Of a stretch of 11,295 nucleotides of DNA, positions 1 to 5,615 are shown piece by piece. The stretch is from Phycisphaerales bacterium. Its GTDB lineage: Bacteria; Planctomycetota; Phycisphaerae; SM23-33. The notes under the pieces are model-generated. The model saw nothing but the letters and a program-made list of their open reading frames with translations. It was not told where the DNA came from and did not search any database. Numbering within the stretch: the stretch's first letter is position 1; each line of letters opens with the position of its first letter. Made by a program: the position numbers and the translations under genes. The stretch spans positions 1-11,295 of the forward strand of contig PMYM01000163.1 in NCBI GenBank assembly GCA_003171235.1, written 5' to 3'.

Positions 1-74
1 GGGCGATTAGCTCAGTTGGCTAGAGCGCACGGATCACACCCGTGAGGTCACAGGTCCGAGTCCTGTATCGCCCA
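1..74 (+). tRNA. tRNA-Val (CAC)
   Basis: A full cloverleaf can be drawn by hand. The acceptor stem is GGGCGAT (1-7) paired with ATCGCCC (67-73), with discriminator A at 74. The D arm is GCTC/GAGC. The anticodon stem is CACGG/CCGTG around the loop ATCACAC, giving anticodon CAC, which reads valine codon GUG. The T arm is ACAGG/CCTGT around TCCGAGT. The 3' CCA is not encoded; the next bases are GTG. The gene starts at the first base of the window, so its promoter lies outside. Its 3' end borders an AT-richer gene block, a common integration position for mobile elements. Confidence 0.95.
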
Positions 75-92
75 GTGAGGCACTTTCACTAG

Positions 93-135
93 GGTTGTCG
101 GCGGTTGCGCCCGCTAGGCAACCTTCGCTTTTATT
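93..135. terminator. possible hairpin terminator between tRNA-Val and the winged-helix gene
   Basis: GGTTG (93-97) can pair with CAACC (119-123), and inside it GCGG (101-104) with CCGC (111-114). On the plus strand the hairpin is followed by TTCGCTTTTATT. It sits between the plus-strand tRNA and the end of the convergent minus-strand gene. The stem is interrupted by a small internal loop and the T tract is imperfect. Confidence 0.35.
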
Positions 136-475
136 GGGGTTTTGGGGCCGGCCAGATGATCCAGCGTATGATCTTCCTTGGGCCGATCTTCTTCTCATCG
201 TACATCCCCAACTCCCGCAGACGCCGCAAGGCCCGGACGGTGTTCCGGTGTTCAACGTGGGCAAGTTCTGATATTTGCCCCAGGGATACCACGCCCTTTT
301 CCTTGCGGAACCCTATGCCAAGGTAGCCTAGCGCCAGGTAGACGCGAGCGGATTCCCAAGACAGGTCGCTACGGGCCAGCGCCGCCGACAGGTGATCGTA
401 TTGCAACCGCCAGAAACCTTCGTCCCCGTCCCCGCCGCCGGCAGCCCCGGCGGTGGCATTCACTAGGTTTTGCAC
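131..475 (-). CDS. winged-helix DNA-binding protein resembling the phage replication protein O N-terminal domain
   Basis: A 114-residue protein. The first 22 residues are Gly/Ala-rich and probably disordered. Residues about 28-107 follow the pattern of the phage replication O N-terminal (winged-helix) family: an 'ALARSDLSWESARVYLAL' helix, then an HTH (about 64-91) with 'SLGQISELAHVEHRNTVRAL' and 'RRLRELGM', then a basic beta wing (IGPRKIIRW). In that family the domain binds origin DNA, and here the helicase-loader part is missing, so the protein could be a replication initiator remnant or simply a transcription regulator. The start is GTG at 475, with GGAG at 487-484 placed 8 nt upstream. 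It is the last gene of the minus-strand block, and a large dyad (490-537) lies just upstream. The family assignment is from sequence pattern only. Confidence 0.7.
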   Translation of the reverse strand: MQNLVNATAGAAGGGDGDEGFWRLQYDHLSAALARSDLSWESARVYLALGYLGIGFRKEKGVVSLGQISELAHVEHRNTVRALRRLRELGMYDEKKIGPRKIIRWIIWPAPKPQ

Positions 476-489
476 GTCTGAATCTCCGA

Positions 490-537
490 AACAGTGTTTG
501 GCTTGCGGCAGGCGCTACATGTCCTGCCGCTACTGTT
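490..537. promoter_or_regulatory. dyad upstream of the winged-helix gene (operator or leader hairpin candidate)
   Basis: Nested inverted repeat: AACAGT (490-495) with ACTGTT (532-537) outside, and GCGGCAGG (505-512) with CCTGCCGC (523-530) inside around a 10-nt loop. It starts 3 bases upstream of the GGAG ribosome-binding site of the winged-helix gene, so it could be a protein-binding operator or a leader hairpin. It lies in the 197-nt spacer 476-672, which otherwise contains only the CGCGGA motif cluster. Confidence 0.45.
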
Positions 538-559
538 GCGGAGCATAGAGCATGGTTTT

Positions 560-719
560 CGCGGAGGAATTCGGTCGATTTTGTCCGCGATTTTCTCCGT
601 GAAGGGGGCTTGAAATGAACAGCATTGACGCGGGTAGTCAGGGCAAGATTGATTTGCGCGGAGAATATCTGGCTATTGACGCGCTTTTCCGCGCGGTTTT
701 CTCCGCGGCTTCTTCCGCG
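560..719. repeat. cluster of CGCGGA(G/A)AA motifs
   Basis: Seven copies of a short motif close to CGCGGAGAA occur in 160 bp: 560-568 (+), 584-590 (-, core TCGCGGA only), 593-601 (-, one change), 657-665 (+), 685-693 (-), 699-707 (-) and 711-719 (-). The last three lie inside the 3' end of the 319-residue gene, where they encode its Arg/Lys/Pro-rich tail. Copies are in both orientations with uneven spacing, so they are not classical iterons. Confidence 0.4.
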
Positions 720-1632
720 ACGGTATGCCGTAACGAATCATGGCATCGCTTGTTTTCTGCTTCTTCATCCCTTTGGACTTGGCAAAGGCTTGCCGGGCCG
801 ATCCCTTCTTCCCGTCAGTCTGCCACTTAGAGTAGAAAGTCAGCCATTCTTTATAATGCGCTATACACTTGGATTTGTACTCCGGGTCTCTGAGCGGCCG
901 GCCGCGTTCGCGCGGTTGCTCTTGCGGCTCCGGCGGGGCGTTAGCGACAGCCAATTCCGCTTGTTCTTTACCAACCTTGGGCGTTGCCTCGCGGGATAAG
1001 GCCCGCTCAAGGTTCTCAAGGACCGTGATACTGGTAAGCCCCAACGGATAGTGGAAGTGAATCCATCTTCTCGGCGGGTCAAAAAGCCCAATGCCGCCAA
1101 TACCTACACCCCCAACAGCGGTCCATTTTGCCGCAGCGCACAAGAAACAGGCCCAGTGCGTGTAGCCCACAAGTAAAACGCCGCCCCATTGTGTGAAGGT
1201 TGTCGCGTACTCGCGGTAAAGGTCCGCTAGGCAATCGGGCGGCCCCTTACTGTGCTTTTGTAGTTCTGTCAATATCGCAAAGCTGGCGTATATCGCGGCA
1301 TCTTGAATCTGCCTCTTGCCCTTGTCGCTGTCGCCAAAGAGCAGGGCGGCGATGTACTCATCATCTTTCACCCAATCCTCAGCAATGATTGGCCCGAAAG
1401 AGTAAGGCCCGCGCAGCGGGTCATTCGTATAGACGTTACCTACGTCTTCTGACCGGGCGGCATAGTTCGTCACCGTGGCGAACACGGCCTTTTTGTCAGG
1501 GTTTCCCTTTTCGCAAGCGACGACCGCCCAGCGGATCGGGTTTGTTCTCCCGCCAGCCGTCACGAATCGGCTCTTGATCTGCTGTAGAAGGGAAATGAAG
1601 CTCTGTAGGTTGGCTGCGGCGTCGCGGTGCAT
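673..1632 (-). CDS. orphan basic protein with an AT-hook-like motif and possible C-terminal DNA-binding region
   Basis: I do not recognise the family. The 319-residue protein has an N-terminal part of about 210 residues without a clear motif; it includes Cys134, a WGGVLLVGYTHWACFLC stretch (149-165) and a Gly-rich segment (174-182). A linker rich in Pro, Glu and Gln (about 230-240) leads to 'RERGRPLRD' (241-249), which contains the GRP core of an AT hook. A Lys/Arg-rich helical region (about 250-300, with 'SARQAFAKSKGM' resembling an HTH) and a tail of repeated K/R/P (305-318) follow. It lacks a signal peptide, and the hydrophobic stretch at 149-165 is too weak to call a membrane segment. The start is ATG 1632 with AGGTG just upstream. 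A nucleic-acid-binding role is inferred from the charged C-terminus only. It lies 113 nt downstream of the nuclease gene on the same strand. Confidence 0.65.
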   Translation of the reverse strand: MHRDAAANLQSFISLLQQIKSRFVTAGGRTNPIRWAVVACEKGNPDKKAVFATVTNYAARSEDVGNVYTNDPLRGPYSFGPIIAEDWVKDDEYIAALLFGDSDKGKRQIQDAAIYASFAILTELQKHSKGPPDCLADLYREYATTFTQWGGVLLVGYTHWACFLCAAAKWTAVGGVGIGGIGLFDPPRRWIHFHYPLGLTSITVLENLERALSREATPKVGKEQAELAVANAPPEPQEQPRERGRPLRDPEYKSKCIAHYKEWLTFYSKWQTDGKKGSARQAFAKSKGMKKQKTSDAMIRYGIPSRKKPRRKPRGKARQ

Positions 1633-1663
1633 GTTTCACCTGTCTTTTCGGGTCGCCCCGGCG

Positions 1664-1726
1664 GGCCTGCCGGACAGGTGAGCCACGGCAGGCCGCGCCG
1701 GAACGATTCGCCCGCCCGTCGGCGGG
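1664..1726. repeat. two GC-rich hairpins between the orphan gene and the nuclease gene
   Basis: GGCCTGCCG (1664-1672) pairs exactly with CGGCAGGCC (1686-1694) around a 13-nt loop. CCCGCC (1711-1716) pairs with GGCGGG (1721-1726) around CGTC. They fill most of the 113-nt spacer between two minus-strand genes and are GC-rich compared with both neighbours. No T tract follows on the minus strand, so a terminator role is not supported. A dispersed palindromic repeat or mRNA-processing element is possible. Confidence 0.45.
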
Positions 1727-1745
1727 TTGCCCGTTGGCGGAGATT

Positions 1746-2606
1746 CTACCATCGTCGCTGGAAGCGCCGGTAGTGCCTCTTTCGTTGCGGTCCCTGCGGC
1801 ATGTCTGGAGGCGGTTCCTGGGGAACGTGCCAACGCTCTTTGGCTTGGGTAAGCACTTCCTTTGTAATGCGTAGGCCAGTGCCCATCGTCATCAGATCGG
1901 TGCTGCTAAGCAAAGTCACCTTGACAGTGGTTCCAAGCGAATCGCGTGCAAGTTGCTTGGCAGCACTACTGTACTGCCCCGTTGTAACGAAATTCCCCTG
2001 TTCCAACCCCTTCATGTACAAAGCGCCGATGAAATCCCTTATCTCGGCGACGCTAACAAAGTCATTAGCTCCAAAGTGCTTGCATTGAAGGCCGTAAGTT
2101 TTGCCCTCAAAAGTCACAATTCCATCCAGGCCCCCGTCTTTGCTGGGCTCGGTTGCCTGGGCTTCGTAGCCCCGGCATTCAAACGCCAACAATACCGCTA
2201 TTTCAAAATCCCACCAGCCAAGTCTCCGCCAGCATTCGGGGCGGCCGGCATCAAGGGGCATAGCTTGTTCTTCTTTGGCCTTTTCGCGCCAGGCCCCTAC
2301 TGCGTTTGGGGATACTTCTCCCGAACTACCACCCCACCGGCGAGTTATTATAACGGTAGGTTTTCGCGCAACATAGTTATACTTAGTCATCCCGCCAACC
2401 AATCCGATGGCGCAGGCGATTGGTACAGCTAGCCAAATGGACACATGGAAACACCCCCACAGAATAAGCCAAGATAAAATGGCACACCCCAGGAATGTCC
2501 CGATTGAATCCCCCAGTGCCTCTTTGGCTTGTGCCTTGGCACGCCGTTGTACTTCTTTCAGCGAAGCACGCTCATCCGCCTTTTCCGGATGTTCTTCTGT
2601 ATTCAC
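1746..2606 (-). CDS. membrane-anchored Mrr-like restriction endonuclease
   Basis: A 286-residue protein. A charged N-terminus (1-32) precedes two hydrophobic segments (about 35-52 and 56-72), predicted to anchor it in the inner membrane. A cytosolic catalytic domain of the Mrr_cat (PD-(D/E)xK) type spans about 130-235: 'FEIAVLLAFECRGYEAQAT' carries the helix Glu135, 'DGGLDG' supplies Asp161, and 'GLQCK' supplies Gln174 and Lys176, giving the D-x12-QxK arrangement seen in Mrr nucleases. 'FVTTGQYSSAAKQLA' (206-220) matches the conserved strand and helix behind the active site. The tail is basic. Mrr-type nucleases cut modified or foreign DNA, and membrane-anchored versions are known. Start GTG 2606 has AAGGGG 8 nt upstream, next to a 12-bp palindrome. 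No methyltransferase or helicase gene is nearby, so it probably acts alone or with its unknown neighbours. Confidence 0.85.
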   Translation of the reverse strand: MNTEEHPEKADERASLKEVQRRAKAQAKEALGDSIGTFLGCAILSWLILWGCFHVSIWLAVPIACAIGLVGGMTKYNYVARKPTVIITRRWGGSSGEVSPNAVGAWREKAKEEQAMPLDAGRPECWRRLGWWDFEIAVLLAFECRGYEAQATEPSKDGGLDGIVTFEGKTYGLQCKHFGANDFVSVAEIRDFIGALYMKGLEQGNFVTTGQYSSAAKQLARDSLGTTVKVTLLSSTDLMTMGTGLRITKEVLTQAKERWHVPQEPPPDMPQGPQRKRHYRRFQRRW

Positions 2607-2618
2607 GGGGCCGGCCCC
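2607..2618. promoter_or_regulatory. perfect palindrome covering the ribosome-binding site of the nuclease gene
   Basis: GGGGCCGGCCCC at 2607-2618 is a perfect 12-bp palindrome immediately before the GTG start at 2606. In the mRNA it includes the GGGG of the presumed AAGGGG Shine-Dalgarno sequence, so self-pairing or pairing between transcripts could limit translation. The palindrome is seen directly; the regulatory role is inference. Confidence 0.35.
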
Positions 2619-2684
2619 TTATCCGATTTGATTTGTCCCAAAGACGATAACACCGCCCACAACCGAAATACAACATAACCTGGC

Positions 2685-3131
2685 CTACCGCACCGGGGGC
2701 TTGAACATCTTGACGAGCTTGGCCAGGAAGTCATAGACACTTCGGTAAATTGTCCGCGGCTTGACGTTCATCTGCGTAGCATCAGGACTGGACTTTTCGC
2801 CCTGAAAATAGGCATTCAGTCGCGCCGTGGCGGCGTCAGCCTTCGCCTTAGTGAAAATCTTGTTCTCGCTTCCAAAATCGGGATCATCCGGGCTTACTTG
2901 TTTACGTTCCCTGTCTTTCTCTTTGATCCTCTCAATCGCCGCCTCCAAAGCCGCTTTGCGTTCGCGCTCTTCGACCTCGGCCTTGTGATCGGCCAATTGC
3001 TTATCTATTTCGGCTAGGCGATTAGCTAACTCGACCAATTTGGCGTGCTCTTTCGGTTTCAGTGGCCCCCCCTTGACTGCTTCAAGGCGTCTCACCATGC
3101 CGGCTAGGGAGTAGTCCTCTTCCTCTTTCAT
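2685..3131 (-). CDS. small charged coiled-coil protein of unknown function
   Basis: A 148-residue soluble protein that I cannot assign to a family. Residues about 25-78 are a long, highly charged helix with heptad-like spacing ('LVELANRLAEIDKQLADHKA' and then runs of E/R/K), predicted to form a coiled coil. A short helical part (about 92-110) and a C-terminal basic segment with 'IYRSVYDFLAKLVKMF' (128-143), which looks amphipathic, follow. ATG 3131 is preferred over the upstream in-frame extension to 3404, because the extension is low-complexity, Pro/Gly/Arg-rich sequence crossing a structured spacer. No strong Shine-Dalgarno sequence precedes it. It is the first gene of the minus-strand block, 78 nt upstream of the nuclease gene, so it could be a partner of that protein; this is conjecture. 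Confidence 0.6.
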   Translation of the reverse strand: MKEEEDYSLAGMVRRLEAVKGGPLKPKEHAKLVELANRLAEIDKQLADHKAEVEERERKAALEAAIERIKEKDRERKQVSPDDPDFGSENKIFTKAKADAATARLNAYFQGEKSSPDATQMNVKPRTIYRSVYDFLAKLVKMFKPPVR

Positions 3132-3462
3132 GGTTCGATTCTTTCGATTTGGCTTGATGCCAAGAACATACGCCGCCGGCCGCTGAAACGCAACATGATT
3201 GTGCCGCACCAGAAAGCCGTCAGAATTTGAGGTAGACCTCTGGGGCCATTCCTGCCCCCAAGACCCGGCGGGGTTGGAGTGGTGCCCCATGCCGGCCGAA
3301 ATCTCTTGTCTGGCGGGCGATTCCCGGTATATTCCAAGTTGGTGTCGCCCGGGCACGCTGGCATGCCGGCCCACGGGCTGGTTGGGGCGTGTCCGGAATC
3401 GCATATCCGCCTATGATAATCTGAACAACCAAAGCGCGATCAACCGCAAAAAGGAGATAGCC
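3132..3462. other. gene-free spacer with structured GC-rich sequence
   Basis: No convincing gene is visible in these 331 bases, which separate two divergently transcribed genes. The stretch contains the weak inverted repeats TGGGGC (3241-3246)/GCCCCA (3284-3289) and CGGGCGA (3314-3320)/TCGCCCG (3345-3351), and GC-rich runs unlike the AT-richer block to the left. A -10-like box lies at 3412-3417. The right boundary of the accessory block probably falls here. Confidence 0.5.
3412..3420 (+). promoter_or_regulatory. -10-like element upstream of the AsmA-like gene
   Basis: TATGATAAT at 3412-3420 contains a near-consensus sigma-70 -10 hexamer (TATGAT), 46 nt upstream of the GTG start at 3463. No good -35 box is found at 16-18 nt upstream, so this is a tentative promoter. 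Confidence 0.35.
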
Positions 3463-4368
3463 GTGAAAAAGTGGATCATTCGCATCGTCGTGGGCGTGCT
3501 GGTGCTGGTGGTGGCGGCGGTGGGCCTCGGCTGGCTGATGCTGGATTCCATCGCCAAGAAGGGCATCCAGAAGGGCGGTGAGTACGCCCTGGGCGTGCCG
3601 ACCGACGTCAAGGACCTAAGCCTCAGCCTGCTGGGCGGCAATCTCAAGATCAACCAGCTCCAGGTCTCCAACCCCCAGGGATTCCACAGTCCGCACTTTG
3701 TCAAGACGGGCCTGTTCGAGGTGGAGGTCCAGCCGCTAAGCGTCTTTGGCAAGACGGTGCAGGTGCGAAAGTTCGTGCTGGACGGGCTGAGCCTTAACAT
3801 CGAGCAGATTGCCAGCGGCAATAACGTTTCAGTAGTGTTGGACCACATCAAGAAACTGGGCGGCCCGGGCGAGGGCAACGCCCAGCCCCAGAATCAGCCC
3901 AAACCCCAGGGCGACAGCGGCGGCGGCAAGAAAGTTCACCTGACCAGCATCCTGATAAAGAACGTGGAGGCGACTTTCCACCTGCCCCTCATCGACAAGC
4001 CGCTGACAGTCAAGGTGCCGCAGATCGAACTGAAGGACATCGGCAACGACAGCCCCGACGGCATCCCGGTCGGCCGAGTGATTGCCCAGGTCCTGCCGGC
4101 CATCCTGGCCTCCGTGATGGAGGCGGGCAAGGGCGTTATTCCGGCGGATTTTGCCGGCCTGCTCAACCATGACATTGCCGGCGCCGCCCAGTCGCTTGGC
4201 GGCGACGCCAGCAAGATGATTCAACAGGTGGGCGGCGATGCGGCGGGCATGGTCAGGCAATTGGCCGACAAGCAACTACAAGACGTGCAGAAGGGGCTGG
4301 GCGGCATCCAGAATGGTCTTGGCGGGGCCTTTAAGAACCCGCTGGACAAACCCGCGCCGCCCAAATAG
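3463..4368 (+). CDS. AsmA-like, membrane-anchored envelope protein
   Basis: A 301-residue protein. One N-terminal membrane segment (about 5-27) is preceded by KK, giving an N-in anchor or uncleaved signal with the rest in the periplasm. Residues about 33-130 show the AsmA-family N-terminal pattern: 'GGEYALGVPTDVKDLSLSLLGGNLKINQLQVSNPQGF' style beta strands followed by 'VRKFVLDGLSLNIE'. A Gln/Pro/Gly linker (134-155), a second strand-rich part (157-193) and a C-terminal helical Gly/Ala-rich region (205-290) follow. AsmA-family proteins are implicated in outer-membrane assembly and lipid transport; this one is much shorter than the E. coli members. GTG 3463 is chosen because AAGGAG lies at 3451-3456, 6 nt upstream, and the membrane segment begins immediately. 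The longer frame from 3199 is low-complexity spacer sequence. The family is recognised by pattern and the function is inferred. Confidence 0.75.
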   Translation: MKKWIIRIVVGVLVLVVAAVGLGWLMLDSIAKKGIQKGGEYALGVPTDVKDLSLSLLGGNLKINQLQVSNPQGFHSPHFVKTGLFEVEVQPLSVFGKTVQVRKFVLDGLSLNIEQIASGNNVSVVLDHIKKLGGPGEGNAQPQNQPKPQGDSGGGKKVHLTSILIKNVEATFHLPLIDKPLTVKVPQIELKDIGNDSPDGIPVGRVIAQVLPAILASVMEAGKGVIPADFAGLLNHDIAGAAQSLGGDASKMIQQVGGDAAGMVRQLADKQLQDVQKGLGGIQNGLGGAFKNPLDKPAPPK

Positions 4369-4377
4369 GGCGGCTTT
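4356..4377 (+). terminator. hairpin overlapping the stop codon of the AsmA-like gene
   Basis: GCCGCCC (4356-4362) pairs with GGGCGGC (4368-4374) around AAATA, followed by TTT. The stop codon TAG (4366-4368) lies in the loop and the first base of the right arm. The T tract is short, so termination may be weak. It separates this gene from the convergent ferredoxin gene, which ends at 4414. Confidence 0.45.
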
Positions 4378-4413
4378 GACAAGATCGCATCTGCCGCCAA
4401 GCGCCCAGAGCCG

Positions 4414-4638
4414 CTACTCCGGCCAGAGCTTCTGGCTGCTGTCGTTGTCGGTGATCACGATGGCATCGACCGGGCAGGACTGGGCCGCCCGCATGATGGT
4501 GTCGGAGTCGTCCCCGTAAGGTTGAATGACTTCGGCGATGCTGTCTTGGCGCATGCGAAAGGTCTTGGGGGCGACTTCGGGACAGGTCTGGCAGCCGATG
4601 CAGGTGCTCTCGTCAACAGTCACGGTCCAGTTGGCCAT
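4414..4638 (-). CDS. single-cluster 4Fe-4S ferredoxin
   Basis: A 74-residue soluble electron carrier. Cluster ligands are Cys13, Cys16 and Cys19 in 'CIGCQTC' and Cys55 in 'SCPVDAI'. The spacing between the first three ligands and the fourth, without a second CxxCxxC, fits a single [4Fe-4S] ferredoxin of the Thermotoga/Desulfovibrio type. The Val-Asp-Glu start ('TVTVDESTCIG') and 'IQPYGDDSDTIMRAAQSCP' are family-typical. It would transfer electrons at low potential in the cytoplasm; its partner enzyme is not in the window. ATG 4638 is chosen because GAGG lies 7 nt upstream and it opens directly into the ferredoxin motif; the longer frame to 5655 runs antisense through the UDG gene. It is divergent from the UDG gene and convergent with the AsmA-like gene. 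Confidence 0.92.
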   Translation of the reverse strand: MANWTVTVDESTCIGCQTCPEVAPKTFRMRQDSIAEVIQPYGDDSDTIMRAAQSCPVDAIVITDNDSSQKLWPE

Positions 4639-4671
4639 GTTGTGTCCTCGAGGAGTTTGAAGCCCTAACAG

Positions 4672-4700
4672 AATTTCGCGGGCACGGGATATTTTGTCAG
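4672..4700 (-). promoter_or_regulatory. possible promoter for the ferredoxin gene
   Basis: On the minus strand CTGACA (4700-4695) and GAAATT (4677-4672) are separated by 17 nt, and the ATG follows about 33 nt downstream. The -35 is close to consensus and the -10 is poor. Confidence 0.3.
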
Positions 4701-4730
4701 GGACTCTTGGGTAATTCTTAGACGGTCCGC

Positions 4731-4750
4731 CCGCGGCAATCAAGCCGCGG
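4731..4750. repeat. inverted repeat in the divergent ferredoxin/UDG spacer
   Basis: CCGCGGC (4731-4737) and GCCGCGG (4744-4750) form a perfect 7-bp dyad with the 6-nt centre AATCAA. It lies between two divergent genes, about 60 nt before the UDG start, so it could be a regulator site. Nothing else supports that. Confidence 0.35.
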
Positions 4751-4809
4751 CCTGGAGAAAACGCGGGGCGGTTCTGGCGTGCCGGGCGGGCGAGGGATAT
4801 ATTCGGGCC

Positions 4810-5589
4810 ATGAGCCAATCCCTGAACGAACTCTGCCGCGCCGCCCGGCAACTCATACAGGCCGATCAGTTGCTCACGGGCGGGGGCGTTTATCCCGGCA
4901 GTCCTTTGCCCGATCCCTCCCCGCCGCCGGCGCAATCGCAGGCGGCCCAGGTCCAGTCGGGCGACGGAAACGCCGCCGCCCCGACCGACCAGCAGGCGGC
5001 CCTGGACGCCCTCGACCAGGCCGAGGTCCGCTCCTGCCGACGATGCCGCCTGGCCGACGGGCGGACGCAGACGGTCTTCGGCGAGGGCAGCCCCAATGCC
5101 CAGATCATGTTCATCGGCGAGGGGCCCGGCGAGGAAGAAGACCGCCAGGGCCGGCCTTTCGTCGGCCGGGCCGGCGAACTGCTGACCAGGATGATCGCCG
5201 GCATGGGCCTGTCGCGCCGGCAGGTCTACATCGCCAATGTCGTCAAGTGCCGCCCCCCCGGCAACCGCGCCCCCATGGTCGACGAGGCCGCCGCCTGCCG
5301 CGACTACCTGGTGCGGCAGATACAGATCATCCGCCCCAAGGTGCTGGTCACCCTGGGCAACCCCGCCACCCACGCCATGCTCCAGACCACCGAAGGCATC
5401 ACCAAGATCCGCGGCCAGTGGCGCCCGCTGCCCCCGACCGCCCCGCTCCTGGAGGGCATCATGGTCATGCCCACCTTCCACCCGGCCTACCTGCTGCGCA
5501 GCTACACCTACGAAAACCGCAAGGCCGTCTGGTCGGACCTCTGCCAGGTGCTGGAATTCCTCAACCTGCCCGTCCCACAGAAAATGTAG
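4810..5589 (+). CDS. uracil-DNA glycosylase, family 4 (iron-sulfur type)
   Basis: A 259-residue base-excision repair enzyme that removes uracil from DNA. The first 70 residues are a helix and a Pro/Ala/Gln-rich linker. The catalytic domain carries motif 1 'GEGPGEEED' (103-111) followed by 'GRPFVGRAGELL', the strand 'VYIANVVKCRPPGNR' (139-153), and motif 2 'FHPAYLLR' with His224. Cys76 and Cys79 (CRRC), Cys147 and Cys163 are the four ligands of the [4Fe-4S] cluster expected in family 4 enzymes. The Glu of GEGPG(E) distinguishes family 4 from family 1, which uses a catalytic Asp. Start ATG 4810 is the first in frame. No close Shine-Dalgarno sequence is seen, and a TATATT (4798-4803) lies only 6 nt upstream, so translation could be leaderless. 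Downstream is the palindrome pair at 5616-5739. Confidence 0.95.
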   Translation: MSQSLNELCRAARQLIQADQLLTGGGVYPGSPLPDPSPPPAQSQAAQVQSGDGNAAAPTDQQAALDALDQAEVRSCRRCRLADGRTQTVFGEGSPNAQIMFIGEGPGEEEDRQGRPFVGRAGELLTRMIAGMGLSRRQVYIANVVKCRPPGNRAPMVDEAAACRDYLVRQIQIIRPKVLVTLGNPATHAMLQTTEGITKIRGQWRPLPPTAPLLEGIMVMPTFHPAYLLRSYTYENRKAVWSDLCQVLEFLNLPVPQKM

Positions 5590-5615
5590 GGCGGACAACA
5601 CGCGCCAAATAGCCT

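Larger units (their letters stand above)
75..3300. other. candidate accessory island next to tRNA-Val (approximate limits)
   Basis: This stretch follows the 3' end of the tRNA and ends somewhere before the AsmA-like gene at 3463. Four genes lie on the minus strand: a coiled-coil protein, a membrane Mrr-like nuclease, an orphan basic protein and a phage O-like winged helix. It is visibly less GC-rich than the 3460-11295 part, for example around 1860-2480. Established knowledge: tRNA 3' ends are favoured integration sites for phages, satellites and genomic islands. I see no integrase, no transposase, and no long copy of the tRNA 3' end at the far side, so the call is inference and the right edge is a guess between 3132 and 3460. 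Confidence 0.4.

Noticed and set aside
3300..3360. Attachment-site copy of the tRNA-Val 3' end
   Set aside because: I found only an 8-base match to the 5' end of the tRNA and none of useful length to its 3' end between 3132 and 3462.
3132..3404. N-terminal extension of the coiled-coil protein
   Set aside because: Pro/Gly/Arg-rich translation of spacer sequence with no protein-like pattern; the change in character at Met 3131 is sharp.
3199..3462. 88-codon extension upstream of the AsmA-like gene
   Set aside because: Low-complexity sequence over a structured spacer. The GTG at 3463 has AAGGAG and starts the membrane anchor.
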